Source of the DNA: Bradyrhizobium sp. U87765 SZCCT0048
Lineage (GTDB): Bacteria; Pseudomonadota; Alphaproteobacteria; Rhizobiales; Xanthobacteraceae
Assembly: GCF_018131225.1 (NCBI RefSeq)
Contig: NZ_JAFCMM010000001.1
Location: forward strand, 1,488,001-1,552,000
Length of the DNA stretch: 64,000 nt
Direction of reading: 5' to 3'
Under the pieces are notes generated by a model, which was not told the DNA's origin, searched no databases, and worked only from the letters and a program-made list of their open reading frames with translations. Positions 18,231 to 27,285 of this stretch are shown one piece after another. The stretch's first letter is position 1; every line of letters begins with the position of its first letter. Made by a program: the position numbers and the translations under genes.

Positions 18231-18267
18231 TGGTCTGAACGTCCAGTTCCGAATTTCGGGCAGACCA
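18231..18267. promoter_or_regulatory. Inverted repeat between EamA and MocR genes (candidate MocR operator)
   Basis: TGGTCTG (18231-18237) and CAGACCA (18261-18267) are perfect 7-bp arms separated by 23 bases. The left arm is preceded by GTGATAGTGGTA. The right arm ends 7 bases before the MocR start codon. Location and symmetry suit an autoregulatory and divergent-control site; not proven. Confidence 0.45.
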
Positions 18268-18274
18268 CTTTGCC

Positions 18275-19807
18275 ATGGGCCGCCTCTCCGCACGTCCCGC
18301 CGCCAAACCCGCCTCCCGCTCCCGAGCGGATTGGTCGAGCCTGTACGACTGGCAAACGATCGACCGCACGACCGACACGCCGGTCGTCCATCAGATCTAT
18401 TTGCAGATCCGCTCGGCGATTCTGATGCGACGGCTACAGCCCGGAACCCGGCTGCCATCGTCCCGCGCGCTGGCGACCCGTCTGCAGGTCGCGCGCAGTT
18501 CGGTCATCGAGGCTTGTGAACAGCTGCAGGCCGAAGGCTATCTCATGAGCCGCATCGGCTCCGGCACGTTCGTGTCGTCCGATCTGCCGGCCGCCATCGA
18601 GCGCCCGCGACGCGCCGATGCGCGGCAAGCCGCACCCGTGATCGATAAAACCCGCCGCGTCGATGCCATTCTCGACAATCCGACGCCCTGCGAAACCCGC
18701 CCCTTCAACACGGGACGCACCACGCTCGATCCCCGCACCCGCGAGATGTGGCGCAGGCTGTCCCATCACGCGGTCCGCACGCTCGGCGCCGACGACCTCG
18801 GCTATTCGGATCCGCGGGGACTGCCCGAATTCAGGGAGGCCGTATCGGACTATCTGCGTGCAGCGCGCGCGGTGGACTGCACCGCCGACCAGATCCTGAT
18901 CACCGCGGGCACGCAGCATGCGATCGACATCATCATTCGCGTGCTGCTGCACCCGGACGACAAGGTGTGGGTCGAGGACCCCGGCTACCCGTTGACGCGA
19001 CAAGCGCTTGCGATAGCCGGCATCCGCGCCCAGCCGGTCCCGGTCGATCAGCACGGCCTGCGCGTTACCGACGGCACCACGCTGGCGCCGCGCGCCCGCG
19101 CAGCATTCGTGACGCCGTCACACCAGTATCCCACCGGCCGGGTGATGGCGATGCCGCGCCGGATCGAACTGTTGTCGTGGGCGCGCAGCCAGCAGAGCTG
19201 GATCATCGAGGACGACTATGCCAGCGAATTCCGCTATGCTGGCCGCCCGCTATCGTCGCTGCAAGGGCTCGATCGCGACGGGCGCGTGATCTACGTCGGC
19301 ACGCTGAACAAGGCACTGTTTCCGGGATTGCGCCTCGGCTATGCGGTGCTGCCGCGAGCACTGGTCGACAGGTTCGTCACAATGCGGACGCTGATCGACC
19401 GCCAGCCGCCCAGCCTGCAACAGTCGATCGCCTCGGCATTCATGCGCGATGGGCATTTCGCGGCGCATATCCATCGCACACGGGTCCGCTTCCGGTCACA
19501 GCGCGACGCGCTGGTGCATGCACTCGCCCGACACTGCGCGAACGAACTGGCCGTGGACATTCCCGAGCAGGGCATGCATCTCGTCGCCGACTTCCGCGAC
19601 GGCCACTCCGACACCGCGGTCGAGCGCCTAGCCCGCGCCGACGGCATCATCGTCCGTGCGATCAGCCCGCTCTATGCCGGCGCGCCAAAACGCAGCGGCC
19701 TGATCCTGGGCTTTAGCGGCTACGAGCCCAGGGCGATCGAGATAGCGACGGCGCGTCTCGGTGCAATCCTGCGCCGGGCCGACAAGCCCGGCGCTCGTCG
19801 TCGCTAG
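18275..19807 (+). CDS. MocR-family regulator (GntR wHTH fused to class I aminotransferase fold)
   Basis: 510 residues. The N-terminal GntR winged helix spans about residues 36-100 (QIYLQIRSAILMRRLQPGTRLPSSRALATRL). A fold-type I aminotransferase domain follows from about 140. Lys346 in GTLNKALFPGLR is the expected PLP Schiff-base lysine, with Asp313 and Tyr315 (EDDYASEF) as cofactor contacts, so PLP binding should be intact. MocR proteins act as PLP- or amino-acid-responsive regulators rather than enzymes. The divergent EamA exporter is the likely target. Its TAG shares the palindromic CTAG with the stop of the convergent thioesterase gene. Confidence 0.92.
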   Translation: MGRLSARPAAKPASRSRADWSSLYDWQTIDRTTDTPVVHQIYLQIRSAILMRRLQPGTRLPSSRALATRLQVARSSVIEACEQLQAEGYLMSRIGSGTFVSSDLPAAIERPRRADARQAAPVIDKTRRVDAILDNPTPCETRPFNTGRTTLDPRTREMWRRLSHHAVRTLGADDLGYSDPRGLPEFREAVSDYLRAARAVDCTADQILITAGTQHAIDIIIRVLLHPDDKVWVEDPGYPLTRQALAIAGIRAQPVPVDQHGLRVTDGTTLAPRARAAFVTPSHQYPTGRVMAMPRRIELLSWARSQQSWIIEDDYASEFRYAGRPLSSLQGLDRDGRVIYVGTLNKALFPGLRLGYAVLPRALVDRFVTMRTLIDRQPPSLQQSIASAFMRDGHFAAHIHRTRVRFRSQRDALVHALARHCANELAVDIPEQGMHLVADFRDGHSDTAVERLARADGIIVRAISPLYAGAPKRSGLILGFSGYEPRAIEIATARLGAILRRADKPGARRR

Positions 19808-20589
19808 ATAAAGATCGCGATGTTCTGGCGGGAGACGGCAACCGGCTCGCCGGCCGCATTCCACAGTGTGATGGCCTGGCCGGAATAACCGTCGGCGACA
19901 TGCTCTGCCTGCGAGCGCACCAGCCACCAGCCGTCGGTGGTGTCGAGCCGCTCGGTGAGAATATCGATGTCCCAGGTCATGGTGCTGATCGGCGCATGGT
20001 TGCGGAACATCACCATGGCGGCGGGCGGCAGCGCGTCCGCCAGCGCCACCAGCGACGTGATCGATGCCGGCGCTTCGCCGCGATGACGCAGCCACACCAG
20101 CAGAGTCGGATCGTCGCCTCCCTGGATCAGTTCGCCGGGACCCGCGCGCCCACTGTCGAAATGCCGCGCGAATGCGATCGGCGGATTTTCGGGAAAGAAC
20201 CGCGGACACGCATCCCAGCGCGCCACGTCGGGCATCGCCACCTGGGCATAGGACAGCACGGATGCGCGCGCGGCGCCGAAACAAAGAATCGCGCGCGTGG
20301 CGAGACCGCTCTCGCCCACCAGATCCGCCGCGACGAACGTCGTCGATTTCCCGCGCCGCAGAATGGTTGGCCGCACCGTCAGCCGGCCGGTAGCCGGCCC
20401 AATGAAGGCGAACTGCGCCGAGCGCAGCGGCGGCAGGTCGGGCCATAGCCGCAGCGTGCTCTCGACACAGATCGCAGCACCAAGACCGCCATAGATCGTG
20501 CGCCCCTGCAGCCAATCCTCGGTCACGGTTATGGCATGGCCATCGCCTTCCGCCGTCAGTCCGCTCAACAGGGTCGCAAGATCGATCAT
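19804..20589 (-). CDS. Acyl-CoA thioesterase family protein (double hotdog, TesB-like)
   Basis: 261 residues. The N-terminal hotdog contains LQGRTIYGGLGAAICVEST and RSAQFAFIGPATGRLTV; the C-terminal hotdog contains TWDIDILTERLDTTDGWWLVRSQAEHVADGYSGQAITLWNAAGEPVAVSRQ, split here only by its GYSG...W...G pattern typical of TesB-like proteins. It probably hydrolyses acyl-CoA thioesters in the cytosol. The ATG at 20589 (MIDLATL) has a GGAG close upstream; a second in-frame ATG at 20604 adds five residues. It is convergent with the MocR gene with a 4-base overlap at CTAG. The acyl specificity is unknown. Confidence 0.85.
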   Translation of the reverse strand: MIDLATLLSGLTAEGDGHAITVTEDWLQGRTIYGGLGAAICVESTLRLWPDLPPLRSAQFAFIGPATGRLTVRPTILRRGKSTTFVAADLVGESGLATRAILCFGAARASVLSYAQVAMPDVARWDACPRFFPENPPIAFARHFDSGRAGPGELIQGGDDPTLLVWLRHRGEAPASITSLVALADALPPAAMVMFRNHAPISTMTWDIDILTERLDTTDGWWLVRSQAEHVADGYSGQAITLWNAAGEPVAVSRQNIAIFI

Positions 20590-20983
20590 GGCCACTCCGC
20601 TCATCGCCCACCCACCGGGGTGGACGCCACGCTTTGAATGACAAAGATCATGCAATGCAGCAAGCGCCTCGCCCCGGGACAGACCGACACACCTGCCATG
20701 CAGCGCCACCCCCGCGGGGGATCCCAGTATCAGCCGGCCCCGTGGAACCCTGCACGTTCCCATTGCATACAACGATTAGATATTGGCTATTTTTTAGACA
20801 CAAACACGCGTGGCAGATTTTTGAGCTTCAAGACAATTGAAAAAACAATAAATAAAACAGTTGATTGGCTCGGCTCGCCCATTCCCTCGCCATTGGCACG
20901 AAGCTTGCGATCCCGTTAACGGCCCCGCCGCTGGGCGCGGGGCGCAGCATGTGGCGGCAATCGCCCTTCGGAGGGATGACACC
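20590..20983. other. Divergent regulatory region upstream of the BMP-transporter operon
   Basis: This 394-bp gap separates the thioesterase gene from the transporter operon. Its middle (about 20760-20875) is strikingly A/T-rich for this genome, with runs such as ATTTTTTAG and AAAAAACAATAAATAAAA, consistent with a bendable (IHF-type) or activator-binding segment. The sigma-54-type promoter lies just downstream at 20894-20909. I see no protein gene or terminator hairpin in it. Confidence 0.6.
20894..20909 (+). promoter_or_regulatory. Sigma-54 (RpoN) promoter
   Basis: TGGCACG-N4-TTGCG at 20894-20909. The invariant GG (20895-20896) and GC (20907-20908) are 10 bases apart, which fits the -24/-12 consensus. 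The predicted start is near 20920, about 64 bases ahead of the binding-protein ATG. A/T-rich DNA upstream suits an enhancer-bound activator such as NtrC. This is a direct sequence match; activity is inferred. Confidence 0.75.
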
Positions 20984-22090
20984 ATGCCTTTTCAGCTTTC
21001 TCGACGCCATCTCCTGCAGGGCGGAGCAGCCCTCACCTTCGGCGCGGCGGCCGGACTCAAGCCCGCGCTCGCCAAGGACACCACCATCGGCTTCATCTAT
21101 GTCGGCTCCCGCGACGACTACGGCTACAACCAGGCGCACGCGCTCGGCGCGGCCGCGCTGAAAAAGCTCGGCGACATCAAGGTCGTCGAAGAAGAAAAGG
21201 TGCCGGAGACCGACGCGGTCGAGAAGACCATGGAGTCGATGATCAACCTGGACGGCGCGACGCTGCTCTTCCCGACCTCGTTCGGTTACTACAACCCCCA
21301 CATGATCAAGATGGCCGCGAAATTCCCGAAGCTGCGCTTCGAGCATTGCGGCGGCCTGTGGTCCGACAAGGATCCCAAGAACGCCGGCAGCTATTTCGGC
21401 TACATCGACGAGGCTCAGTACGTCAGCGGCATCGTCGCCGGCTACAGCACCAAGTCCGGCAAGCTGGGCTTCGTCGCTGCCAAGCCGATCCCACAGGTGC
21501 TGCGCAATATCAACGCGTTCACGCTCGGCGCGCGCCTCGCCAATCCCAAGGCGACCGTGCAGGTGATCTTCACCGGCGACTGGTCAATGCCGGTCAAGGA
21601 GGCGGAGGCTACCAACAGCCTGATCGACCAGGGCGTCGATGTCATCACCTGCCATGTCGACGGCCCCAAGACCATCGTCGAGAACGCCGCGCGCCGCGGA
21701 GCGATGGTCGGCGGCTATCATGTCAACCAGTCGACGCTCGCGCCGCAGGCCTATCTCACCGGCGCCGAGTGGAACTGGGAAGTGCTGTACCCGCGCTTCG
21801 TCAAGATGCTCGCCGCCGGCGAGACCATTCCGAACTTCTATCGCGGCGGACTCAAGGAAGGCCTCGTCAAGGTCTCGCCCTACGGCCCGATGGTGTCGGA
21901 GGCCGCGCGCAAGCATGCCGACGACGTCAAGGCACAGCTGACCGCCGGCACCTACACCATCTTCAAGGGCCCGATCAGCGACAACAAGGGCAAGGCGGTG
22001 ATCACCGCCGGCACCGAGCGCGGCCAGACCGATCCCGAACTCGAAAAGATGGACTACCTGGTCGAGGGCGTGATCGGGGCGACGTCGTGA
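20984..22090 (+). CDS. BMP family ABC transporter substrate-binding protein, Tat-type signal
   Basis: 368 residues from the ATG at 20984, which has GGAGGG about 9 bases upstream. The N-terminus SRRHLLQGGAALTFGAAAG is a twin-arginine signal peptide, so the protein is probably exported folded. The mature part (TTIGFIYVGSRDDYGYNQAHALG) is the basic-membrane-protein/PnrA-like fold that binds nucleosides or related ring compounds. The GTG of the next permease gene overlaps its TGA. With the hydrolase at 24163 and the sigma-54 promoter, I infer uptake of a nitrogen-rich compound such as a ureide, biuret or s-triazine/pyrimidine product; the ligand is not determined by sequence. Confidence 0.9.
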   Translation: MPFQLSRRHLLQGGAALTFGAAAGLKPALAKDTTIGFIYVGSRDDYGYNQAHALGAAALKKLGDIKVVEEEKVPETDAVEKTMESMINLDGATLLFPTSFGYYNPHMIKMAAKFPKLRFEHCGGLWSDKDPKNAGSYFGYIDEAQYVSGIVAGYSTKSGKLGFVAAKPIPQVLRNINAFTLGARLANPKATVQVIFTGDWSMPVKEAEATNSLIDQGVDVITCHVDGPKTIVENAARRGAMVGGYHVNQSTLAPQAYLTGAEWNWEVLYPRFVKMLAAGETIPNFYRGGLKEGLVKVSPYGPMVSEAARKHADDVKAQLTAGTYTIFKGPISDNKGKAVITAGTERGQTDPELEKMDYLVEGVIGATS

Positions 22091-23199
22091 CCATCGAGGT
22101 CGACAAGCCGCTCGCGACGTCCGGCATGCCCGCCGGCGTCGCGGCCGGCTGGCGCCGGCGCATCACCGAAAATGCCGACTATGTCGTGATCCCGGTACTG
22201 GCGCTGGTCGTCGCACTGGGGTTGTTCGGCATCTTCGTGGCGCTGTACGGCAAGAGCCCGCTCGACCTCTATTTCTACATGTACCAGGGCGCGTTCGGCA
22301 CGTGGTTCTCCTGGCAGAACACCCTGACCCGCGCCGCGCCGCTGATCCTCACGGCGCTGTGCACGGCGCTGCCTGCGCAACTCGGCATGGTGATCATCGG
22401 TGGCGAAGGCGCATTGCTGATCGGCGCGTTGACCGCGAGCGGCGCGGCGCTGATGATGCCGGCCGCCCCGCCGCTCGTCGTGCAATGCGCGATGGCCACG
22501 GCCGGCATGACCGGCGGCGGGCTGTGGATCATGCTCTCCGGAGGACTGCGCCACTATCGCGGCGTCAACGAAACCATCTCCAGCCTGCTGCTCGTCTACA
22601 TCGCGCTCGCCGTCCTCAACCATCTGGTCGAAGGGCCGATGCGCGATCCGACCAGCCTCAACAAGCCGTCGACGCGAGAGATCGGCGCCGCCAACATGAT
22701 GGGCGCCATTCCCGGCACCGACATCCATTGGGGCCTCGTCTTCGGCCTCGTCGTCGCCATCCTCGCCTATGTCCTGATTTTCCAAACGACGTTCGGCTTC
22801 GCCGCCCGCGTTGCCGGGGGCAACATCCGCGCCGCGAAAATCGCTGGCCTCGGCGTCGGCAGGCTGATCCTGATCACCTGCTTCCTCGCCGGCGGTGCGG
22901 CCGGGCTCGCCGGCATGGTCGAGGTCGCCGCCGTGCAGGGCCGCGCCAACGCCAACCTCGCGATCGGCTACGGCTTCACCGGCATCCTGGTGTCGTTCCT
23001 CGCCCGCCACAATCCGCTCGCCATCATTCCCGTGGCGATCCTGCTCGGCGGCATCAGCGCCAGCGGCGGCCTGCTGCAGCGCCGCCTCGGCCTGCCTGAC
23101 GCCTCCGTGCTGGTGCTGCAGGGCATCATCTTCGTCTGCGTTCTGGCGAGCGACACGCTATATGGCCGGCTCGGGCGGCTGTTCAAGGGGAGGAGCTGA
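22087..23199 (+). CDS. ABC transporter permease (BMP/nucleoside-type importer), subunit 1
   Basis: 370 residues from a GTG at 22087 that overlaps the preceding stop (GTGA). There is one N-terminal helix (VVIPVLALVVALGLFGIFVAL) and then the BPD_transp_2 fold with about eight further helices. The family motif YRGVNETISSLLLVYIAL and the ATPase-contact segment GGNIRAAKIAGLGVGRL are visible. It forms the membrane channel with the permease at 23202. Neither permease suggests a ligand by itself; the fold is that of YufP/NupB-like permeases. Confidence 0.9.
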   Translation: MTIEVDKPLATSGMPAGVAAGWRRRITENADYVVIPVLALVVALGLFGIFVALYGKSPLDLYFYMYQGAFGTWFSWQNTLTRAAPLILTALCTALPAQLGMVIIGGEGALLIGALTASGAALMMPAAPPLVVQCAMATAGMTGGGLWIMLSGGLRHYRGVNETISSLLLVYIALAVLNHLVEGPMRDPTSLNKPSTREIGAANMMGAIPGTDIHWGLVFGLVVAILAYVLIFQTTFGFAARVAGGNIRAAKIAGLGVGRLILITCFLAGGAAGLAGMVEVAAVQGRANANLAIGYGFTGILVSFLARHNPLAIIPVAILLGGISASGGLLQRRLGLPDASVLVLQGIIFVCVLASDTLYGRLGRLFKGRS

Positions 23200-23201
23200 C
23201 C

Positions 23202-24131
23202 ATGGCGGACGCCTCCGCGATCGGGCTATGGACCATTCCACTCGCCGTGCTTGGCGGTGCCATCCGCGTCAGCACGCCCTTCCTGTTCGTCAGCCTCGGC
23301 GAATGCATCACCGAGCGCAGCGGCCGCATCAATCTCGGCCTCGAGGGCACGCTGGTGATGGGCGCCATGAGCGGCTACGGCGTGTCGTACCTCACGGGAT
23401 CACCCTGGCTCGGCGTGTTCGCCGCCGGCGGCGCCGGTGCCCTGCTCGGCGCGCTGCATGCGGCGATCTGCGGCCTGCCCCGGGTCAACGATATCGCACT
23501 CGGCATCGCCCTGATGCTGCTCGGCACCGGACTTGCGTTCTTCCTCGGCAAGCCGCTGATCGAGCCGACCGCGGCCCACCTGCCGGCGCTCGATCTCGCG
23601 TGGTGGAGCGACATCCCGCAGCTGCGTGCGGCGCTGAAGATCAACATCCTGTTCCTGATCGGCCTTGTCCTCGCGCCTGTTCTGGTGTGGGCGCTGAAGA
23701 CGACGCGCTGGGGCCTGCTGATCCGCACCGCCGGCGAAAGCGCCGACGCGGCGCGCGCCATGGGCTACTCGGTCAACGCCATCCGCATGCGCGCCACCAT
23801 GGCCGGCGGATTTCTCGCCGGCATCGGCGGCTCGTTCCTGTCGCTGTTCTATCCCGGCAGCTGGAACGAGGGCCTGTCCAGCGGCCAGGGCATCACCGCC
23901 GTGGCGCTGGTGATCTTCGCACGCTGGGATCCGATGCTGTGCCTGTGGGCATCGCTGCTGTTCGGCGGCGCCGCAGCGCTAGGCCCGGCGCTGCAGTCCG
24001 TCGGCATCACCTCGGGCTATCACCTGTTCAACGCCGCGCCCTACATCCTGACGCTGCTGATCATGATCCTCACCTGCTCGCCCAGGCGCACGCTGACCGG
24101 CGCGCCGGCCGAGCTGTCGATCACCAAATGA
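23202..24131 (+). CDS. ABC transporter permease (BMP/nucleoside-type importer), subunit 2
   Basis: 309 residues. The GAGGAG-type site at 23189-23194 and a 2-base gap from the preceding stop show tight coupling. It has the typical YufQ/NupC-like opening ([32 protein letters not shown], where the signature [14 protein letters not shown] is diagnostic) and about eight helices. The coupling-helix segment is [19 protein letters not shown]. It pairs with the permease at 22087 to form the heterodimeric channel. Confidence 0.9.
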   Translation: MADASAIGLWTIPLAVLGGAIRVSTPFLFVSLGECITERSGRINLGLEGTLVMGAMSGYGVSYLTGSPWLGVFAAGGAGALLGALHAAICGLPRVNDIALGIALMLLGTGLAFFLGKPLIEPTAAHLPALDLAWWSDIPQLRAALKINILFLIGLVLAPVLVWALKTTRWGLLIRTAGESADAARAMGYSVNAIRMRATMAGGFLAGIGGSFLSLFYPGSWNEGLSSGQGITAVALVIFARWDPMLCLWASLLFGGAAALGPALQSVGITSGYHLFNAAPYILTLLIMILTCSPRRTLTGAPAELSITK

Positions 24132-24162
24132 CGCTGTCCCGCATGCAACGAGGCCGCCGCCG

Positions 24163-24846
24163 ATGACCGAGACCCATATCGCGTCCACGCCCTACGCCTG
24201 GCCATACAATGGCGACCTGCGCCCGCAGAATACGGCGTTGATCGTCATCGACATGCAGACCGACTTCTGCGGCGTCGGCGGCTATGTCGACAAGATGGGC
24301 TACGACCTGTCGCTGACCCGCGCACCGATCGCGCCGATCAGCCGCCTGCTCGCCGTCATGCGCCGCCGCGGCTTTCACATCATCCACACTCGCGAGGGCC
24401 ACCGCCCCGACTTCAGCGACCTGCCCGCCAACAAGCGCTGGCGCTCGCGCCAGATCGGCGCCGGCATCGGCGATCCCGGTCCCTGCGGCCGCATCCTGGT
24501 GCGCGGCGAACCGGGCTGGGAGATCATTCCCGAGCTCGCGCCGATCGCAGGCGAGCCGATCATCGACAAGCCCGGCAAGGGCTCGTTCTGCGCCACCGAT
24601 CTCGAACTGATCCTGCGGGTGCGCGGCATCGACAACATCGTGCTGACCGGCATCACCACCGATGTCTGCGTCCACACCACCATGCGCGAGGCCAACGACC
24701 GCGGCTTCGAATGCGTGCTGCTCGAAGACTGCTGCGGCGCCACCGATCCTGGTAATCACGAGCATGCCCTCAAGATGATCAGGATGCAGGGCGGCGTGTT
24801 CGGCGCCGTCTCGACCTCCACCGCGTTCATCGAGGCCATCGGCTGA
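24163..24846 (+). CDS. biuH: Cysteine hydrolase, probable biuret amidohydrolase (isochorismatase-like fold)
   Basis: 227 residues. The catalytic triad is visible: Asp30 (VIDMQTDF), Lys136 (IIDKPGKG) and Cys169 (TTDVCVHT). The spacing is identical to the Asp36/Lys142/Cys175 triad I recall for Rhizobium biuret hydrolase. Long stretches such as YPWPYNG-type N-terminus, [14 protein letters not shown] and [10 protein letters not shown] also match that enzyme from memory. It would hydrolyse biuret to allophanate and ammonia. It lies inside the BMP-type transporter operon, between the second permease and the ATPase, whose ATG overlaps its stop (TGATG). No allophanate hydrolase gene is linked. A related ureide or carbamoyl-amide substrate is the main alternative. 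Confidence 0.78.
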   Translation: MTETHIASTPYAWPYNGDLRPQNTALIVIDMQTDFCGVGGYVDKMGYDLSLTRAPIAPISRLLAVMRRRGFHIIHTREGHRPDFSDLPANKRWRSRQIGAGIGDPGPCGRILVRGEPGWEIIPELAPIAGEPIIDKPGKGSFCATDLELILRVRGIDNIVLTGITTDVCVHTTMREANDRGFECVLLEDCCGATDPGNHEHALKMIRMQGGVFGAVSTSTAFIEAIG

Positions 24847-26378
24847 TGCCTGTCGACCTGCACCCGCCCGCGCCCGACCCGATCGGGGTCGAGGCTGTCG
24901 CGATGACCAAACGGTTCGGCGACTTCGTTGCGCTCGACGCCATTTCGCTGAAGGTGCGGCCCGGCTCCTTTCACGCCCTGCTCGGCGAGAACGGTGCCGG
25001 CAAGAGCACGCTCGTCAAGTGCATCATGGGCTATTACCAGCCCGATGAGGGCGATATCGTCGTCAGCGGACGCGAGCAGCGCATCGGCAATCCCCGCGCG
25101 GCACACGCGCTCGGCCTCGGCATGGTCTATCAGCACTTCACGCTGGTGCCAGCGATGACGGTCGCCGAGAACCTCGTGCTCGCCCGCGACACGCTCCCCG
25201 CGGTGATCGACTGGGCCAGGGAGACGCGCGAACTGGAAGCGTTCCTGCAGCGCATGCCGTTCAAGGTGCCGCTGCACGCCCGCGTCTCGGCGATCTCGGC
25301 CGGCGAGCGGCAGAAGTGCGAAATCCTCAAGCAGCTCTACCTGCAGCGCCGCTTCCTGATCCTCGACGAGCCGACCTCGGTGCTGACCCCCGCCGAGGCC
25401 GACGAGGTGCTCGGCCTGCTGCGCCAGATGGTCGAGCGTGGCGAACTCACCATCCTGATGATCACCCACAAGTTCCGCGAGGTCATGGCATTCGCCGACG
25501 ACGTCACCATCCTGCGCCGCGGCAAGCTCGCAGGCCAGGGCCGCGTCGCCGACCTGACACCGGACGCCATGGCCCGCACCATGATCGGCGCCGAAGAACT
25601 GACGGTGCAGCCGCCGCGCACCGGCACGTTTGGCGACGCGCGCCTTGCGATCGCTGCGCTCAGCGCCCGTGACGATGCCGGCGCCATCGCGGTCGACAAC
25701 GTCTCCCTCGACGTGCGCGCCGGCGAGATCGTCGGCGTCGCCGGCGTGTCAGGCAACGGCCAGCGCCAGCTCGTCGAGGTGCTCGCCGGCCAGCGCGACG
25801 CCGAAGGCGGCGAGGTCCGGATCGGCGGCGACCGCTATCGCGCCACCCGCGCCGACATGCGCCGGCACAAGATGTCGCTGCTGCCCGAGGAGCCGCTCAA
25901 GAACGCCTGCGTCGGCACCATGAGCGTCGCCGACAATCTCGCCTTCCGCGAGTTCGACCGCGCGCCGTTCGCCCGCGGCGGCTTCTGGCGCAACGGTGCC
26001 GCGTTCCAGGCCAACGCCGAGAACAAGATCGCGCGCTACAAGATCAAGACCCGCACGCCCGACACGCCGATCGCGGCGCTGTCCGGCGGCAATGTCCAGC
26101 GCGCCGTGCTGGCGCGAGAACTCGCCGGCGACGTCGAGGTTCTGGTGGCCGCCAATCCCTGTTTCGGCCTCGACTTCGCGGCGGTCGCGCAGATCCATGC
26201 CGAGATCATGGTTGCGCGCAACCGCGGGGCGGCGGTGCTCCTCGTCAGCGAGGATCTCGACGAACTGCTGGAATTGTCCGACCGCATCGTCGTCATGTTT
26301 CACGGCCGCCTCGTCTACGAGGCGCGGGCCAGCGATGCGGACCTGACCGAGATCGGCCGGCACATGGCCGGCCACTAG
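24846..26378 (+). CDS. ABC transporter ATP-binding protein, double-ATPase (sugar/nucleoside type)
   Basis: 510 residues with two ABC domains. The first (residues about 10-240) has Walker A LLGENGAGKSTL, a signature-like ISAGERQK and Walker B RFLILDEPTSVL. The second (about 260-505) has a degenerate Walker A (VSGNGQRQL) and LSGGNVQRAVLAREL, and its Walker B reads VLVAANPCFGLD, where the usual catalytic DEP is replaced by ANP. This one-good, one-degenerate layout is normal for the RbsA/MglA/NupA class. It is the last gene of the sigma-54 operon and ends 16 bases before the convergent transglutaminase gene. Confidence 0.92.
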   Translation: MPVDLHPPAPDPIGVEAVAMTKRFGDFVALDAISLKVRPGSFHALLGENGAGKSTLVKCIMGYYQPDEGDIVVSGREQRIGNPRAAHALGLGMVYQHFTLVPAMTVAENLVLARDTLPAVIDWARETRELEAFLQRMPFKVPLHARVSAISAGERQKCEILKQLYLQRRFLILDEPTSVLTPAEADEVLGLLRQMVERGELTILMITHKFREVMAFADDVTILRRGKLAGQGRVADLTPDAMARTMIGAEELTVQPPRTGTFGDARLAIAALSARDDAGAIAVDNVSLDVRAGEIVGVAGVSGNGQRQLVEVLAGQRDAEGGEVRIGGDRYRATRADMRRHKMSLLPEEPLKNACVGTMSVADNLAFREFDRAPFARGGFWRNGAAFQANAENKIARYKIKTRTPDTPIAALSGGNVQRAVLARELAGDVEVLVAANPCFGLDFAAVAQIHAEIMVARNRGAAVLLVSEDLDELLELSDRIVVMFHGRLVYEARASDADLTEIGRHMAGH

Positions 26379-26394
26379 CCCGGCGCAAGCGGCC

Positions 26395-27285
26395 TCACGC
26401 CGCTGCGCTCTCCACCGGAATGACGTCGACGCCGACGTCCAGCTCCTGCGCGCCGGACCCCAGAAACACACCATAGATCGGCGACACATCGGAGAAGTCC
26501 CGCCCCGTCGCCAGCACCACGTGATCGTTGCCGACATCGATGGCATTGGTCGGATCGATGCCGAACCAGCCGACGTCATGACCGCACCACACCGTGACCC
26601 AGGCGTGGGAGGCATCGGCCCCCTCGAGGCGCTTGGCGCCCGGCGGCGGAATGGTGCGGATGTAGCCGCTGACATAGGCCGCCGGCAGACCGAGGCCGCG
26701 CAACCCTGAGATCATGATATGGGCGAAGTCCTGGCATACGCCACGACGCTGCGCGAACGCCTGGTCGAGCGGCGTCGACACCTGCGTGGAGTTCGGCCGG
26801 TAGGCGAATTCCTTGCGGATACGGCGAGCGAGATCACGCGCGCCATCCACCACCGGCATGCCGGACGGAAAGCTGAGGGCGGCATAGTCGGCGATCTCGC
26901 GCGGCAACGTGATCCGGGGGCTCGGAAACAGATAGTGCACCGGAGACGTCGCGGTGAGCGTCGTGTCGGCGATCGCCGCCGCCGCGACGCTGCGCCAGTC
27001 CGGGCTCGCGCCGGCGAGCAACCCGACCGGCCGCGCGACCTCGACACGGGCGATCGCCTCGACTTCGAGATCGCTCAGGCTGGTGTCGATCAGCGCCACC
27101 GTGACGTCATTGCCGAAGAAGTCGCGCTCCCTGATCAGCTGACGCGGCTGGGGACGGACTTTCAGCTCGTGCCGGATCAGGCGCTGGCCGCCGCCATCGG
27201 CCGGCGTCAGCCGCAACGCGAGCTTGGCTGAGGAGACCTGCACCTCGTAGGAATACTTCGTGACATGCCGGATATCGTAGATCAC
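26395..27285 (-). CDS. Transglutaminase-like cysteine protein (bacterial transglutaminase N-terminal family)
   Basis: 296 residues. The N-terminal beta domain (MIYDIRHVTKYSYEVQVSSAKLALRL, the family opening Y..YSY) is followed by a papain-like transglutaminase core. The core has a full triad: Cys184 (GVCQDFAH), His227 (ASHAWVTVW) and Asp244 (GIDPTN). There is no signal peptide. It forms the last gene of the ATP-grasp/alpha-E/transglutaminase operon and overlaps the gene before it by 4 bases. Predicted roles in this system are forming or cleaving amide bonds on peptides; chemistry is undemonstrated to my knowledge. Confidence 0.88.
   Translation of the reverse strand: MIYDIRHVTKYSYEVQVSSAKLALRLTPADGGGQRLIRHELKVRPQPRQLIRERDFFGNDVTVALIDTSLSDLEVEAIARVEVARPVGLLAGASPDWRSVAAAAIADTTLTATSPVHYLFPSPRITLPREIADYAALSFPSGMPVVDGARDLARRIRKEFAYRPNSTQVSTPLDQAFAQRRGVCQDFAHIMISGLRGLGLPAAYVSGYIRTIPPPGAKRLEGADASHAWVTVWCGHDVGWFGIDPTNAIDVGNDHVVLATGRDFSDVSPIYGVFLGSGAQELDVGVDVIPVESAAA

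Noticed and set aside
21346..22086. Upstream extension of the first BMP permease frame
   Set aside because: This part is a shadow of the binding-protein gene. The permease begins at the GTG at 22087, which overlaps the preceding stop.
24163..24846. Ureidoacrylate amidohydrolase (RutB) assignment
   Set aside because: The fold is the same, but no other rut genes are present and the triad spacing and remembered sequence stretches fit biuret hydrolase better.
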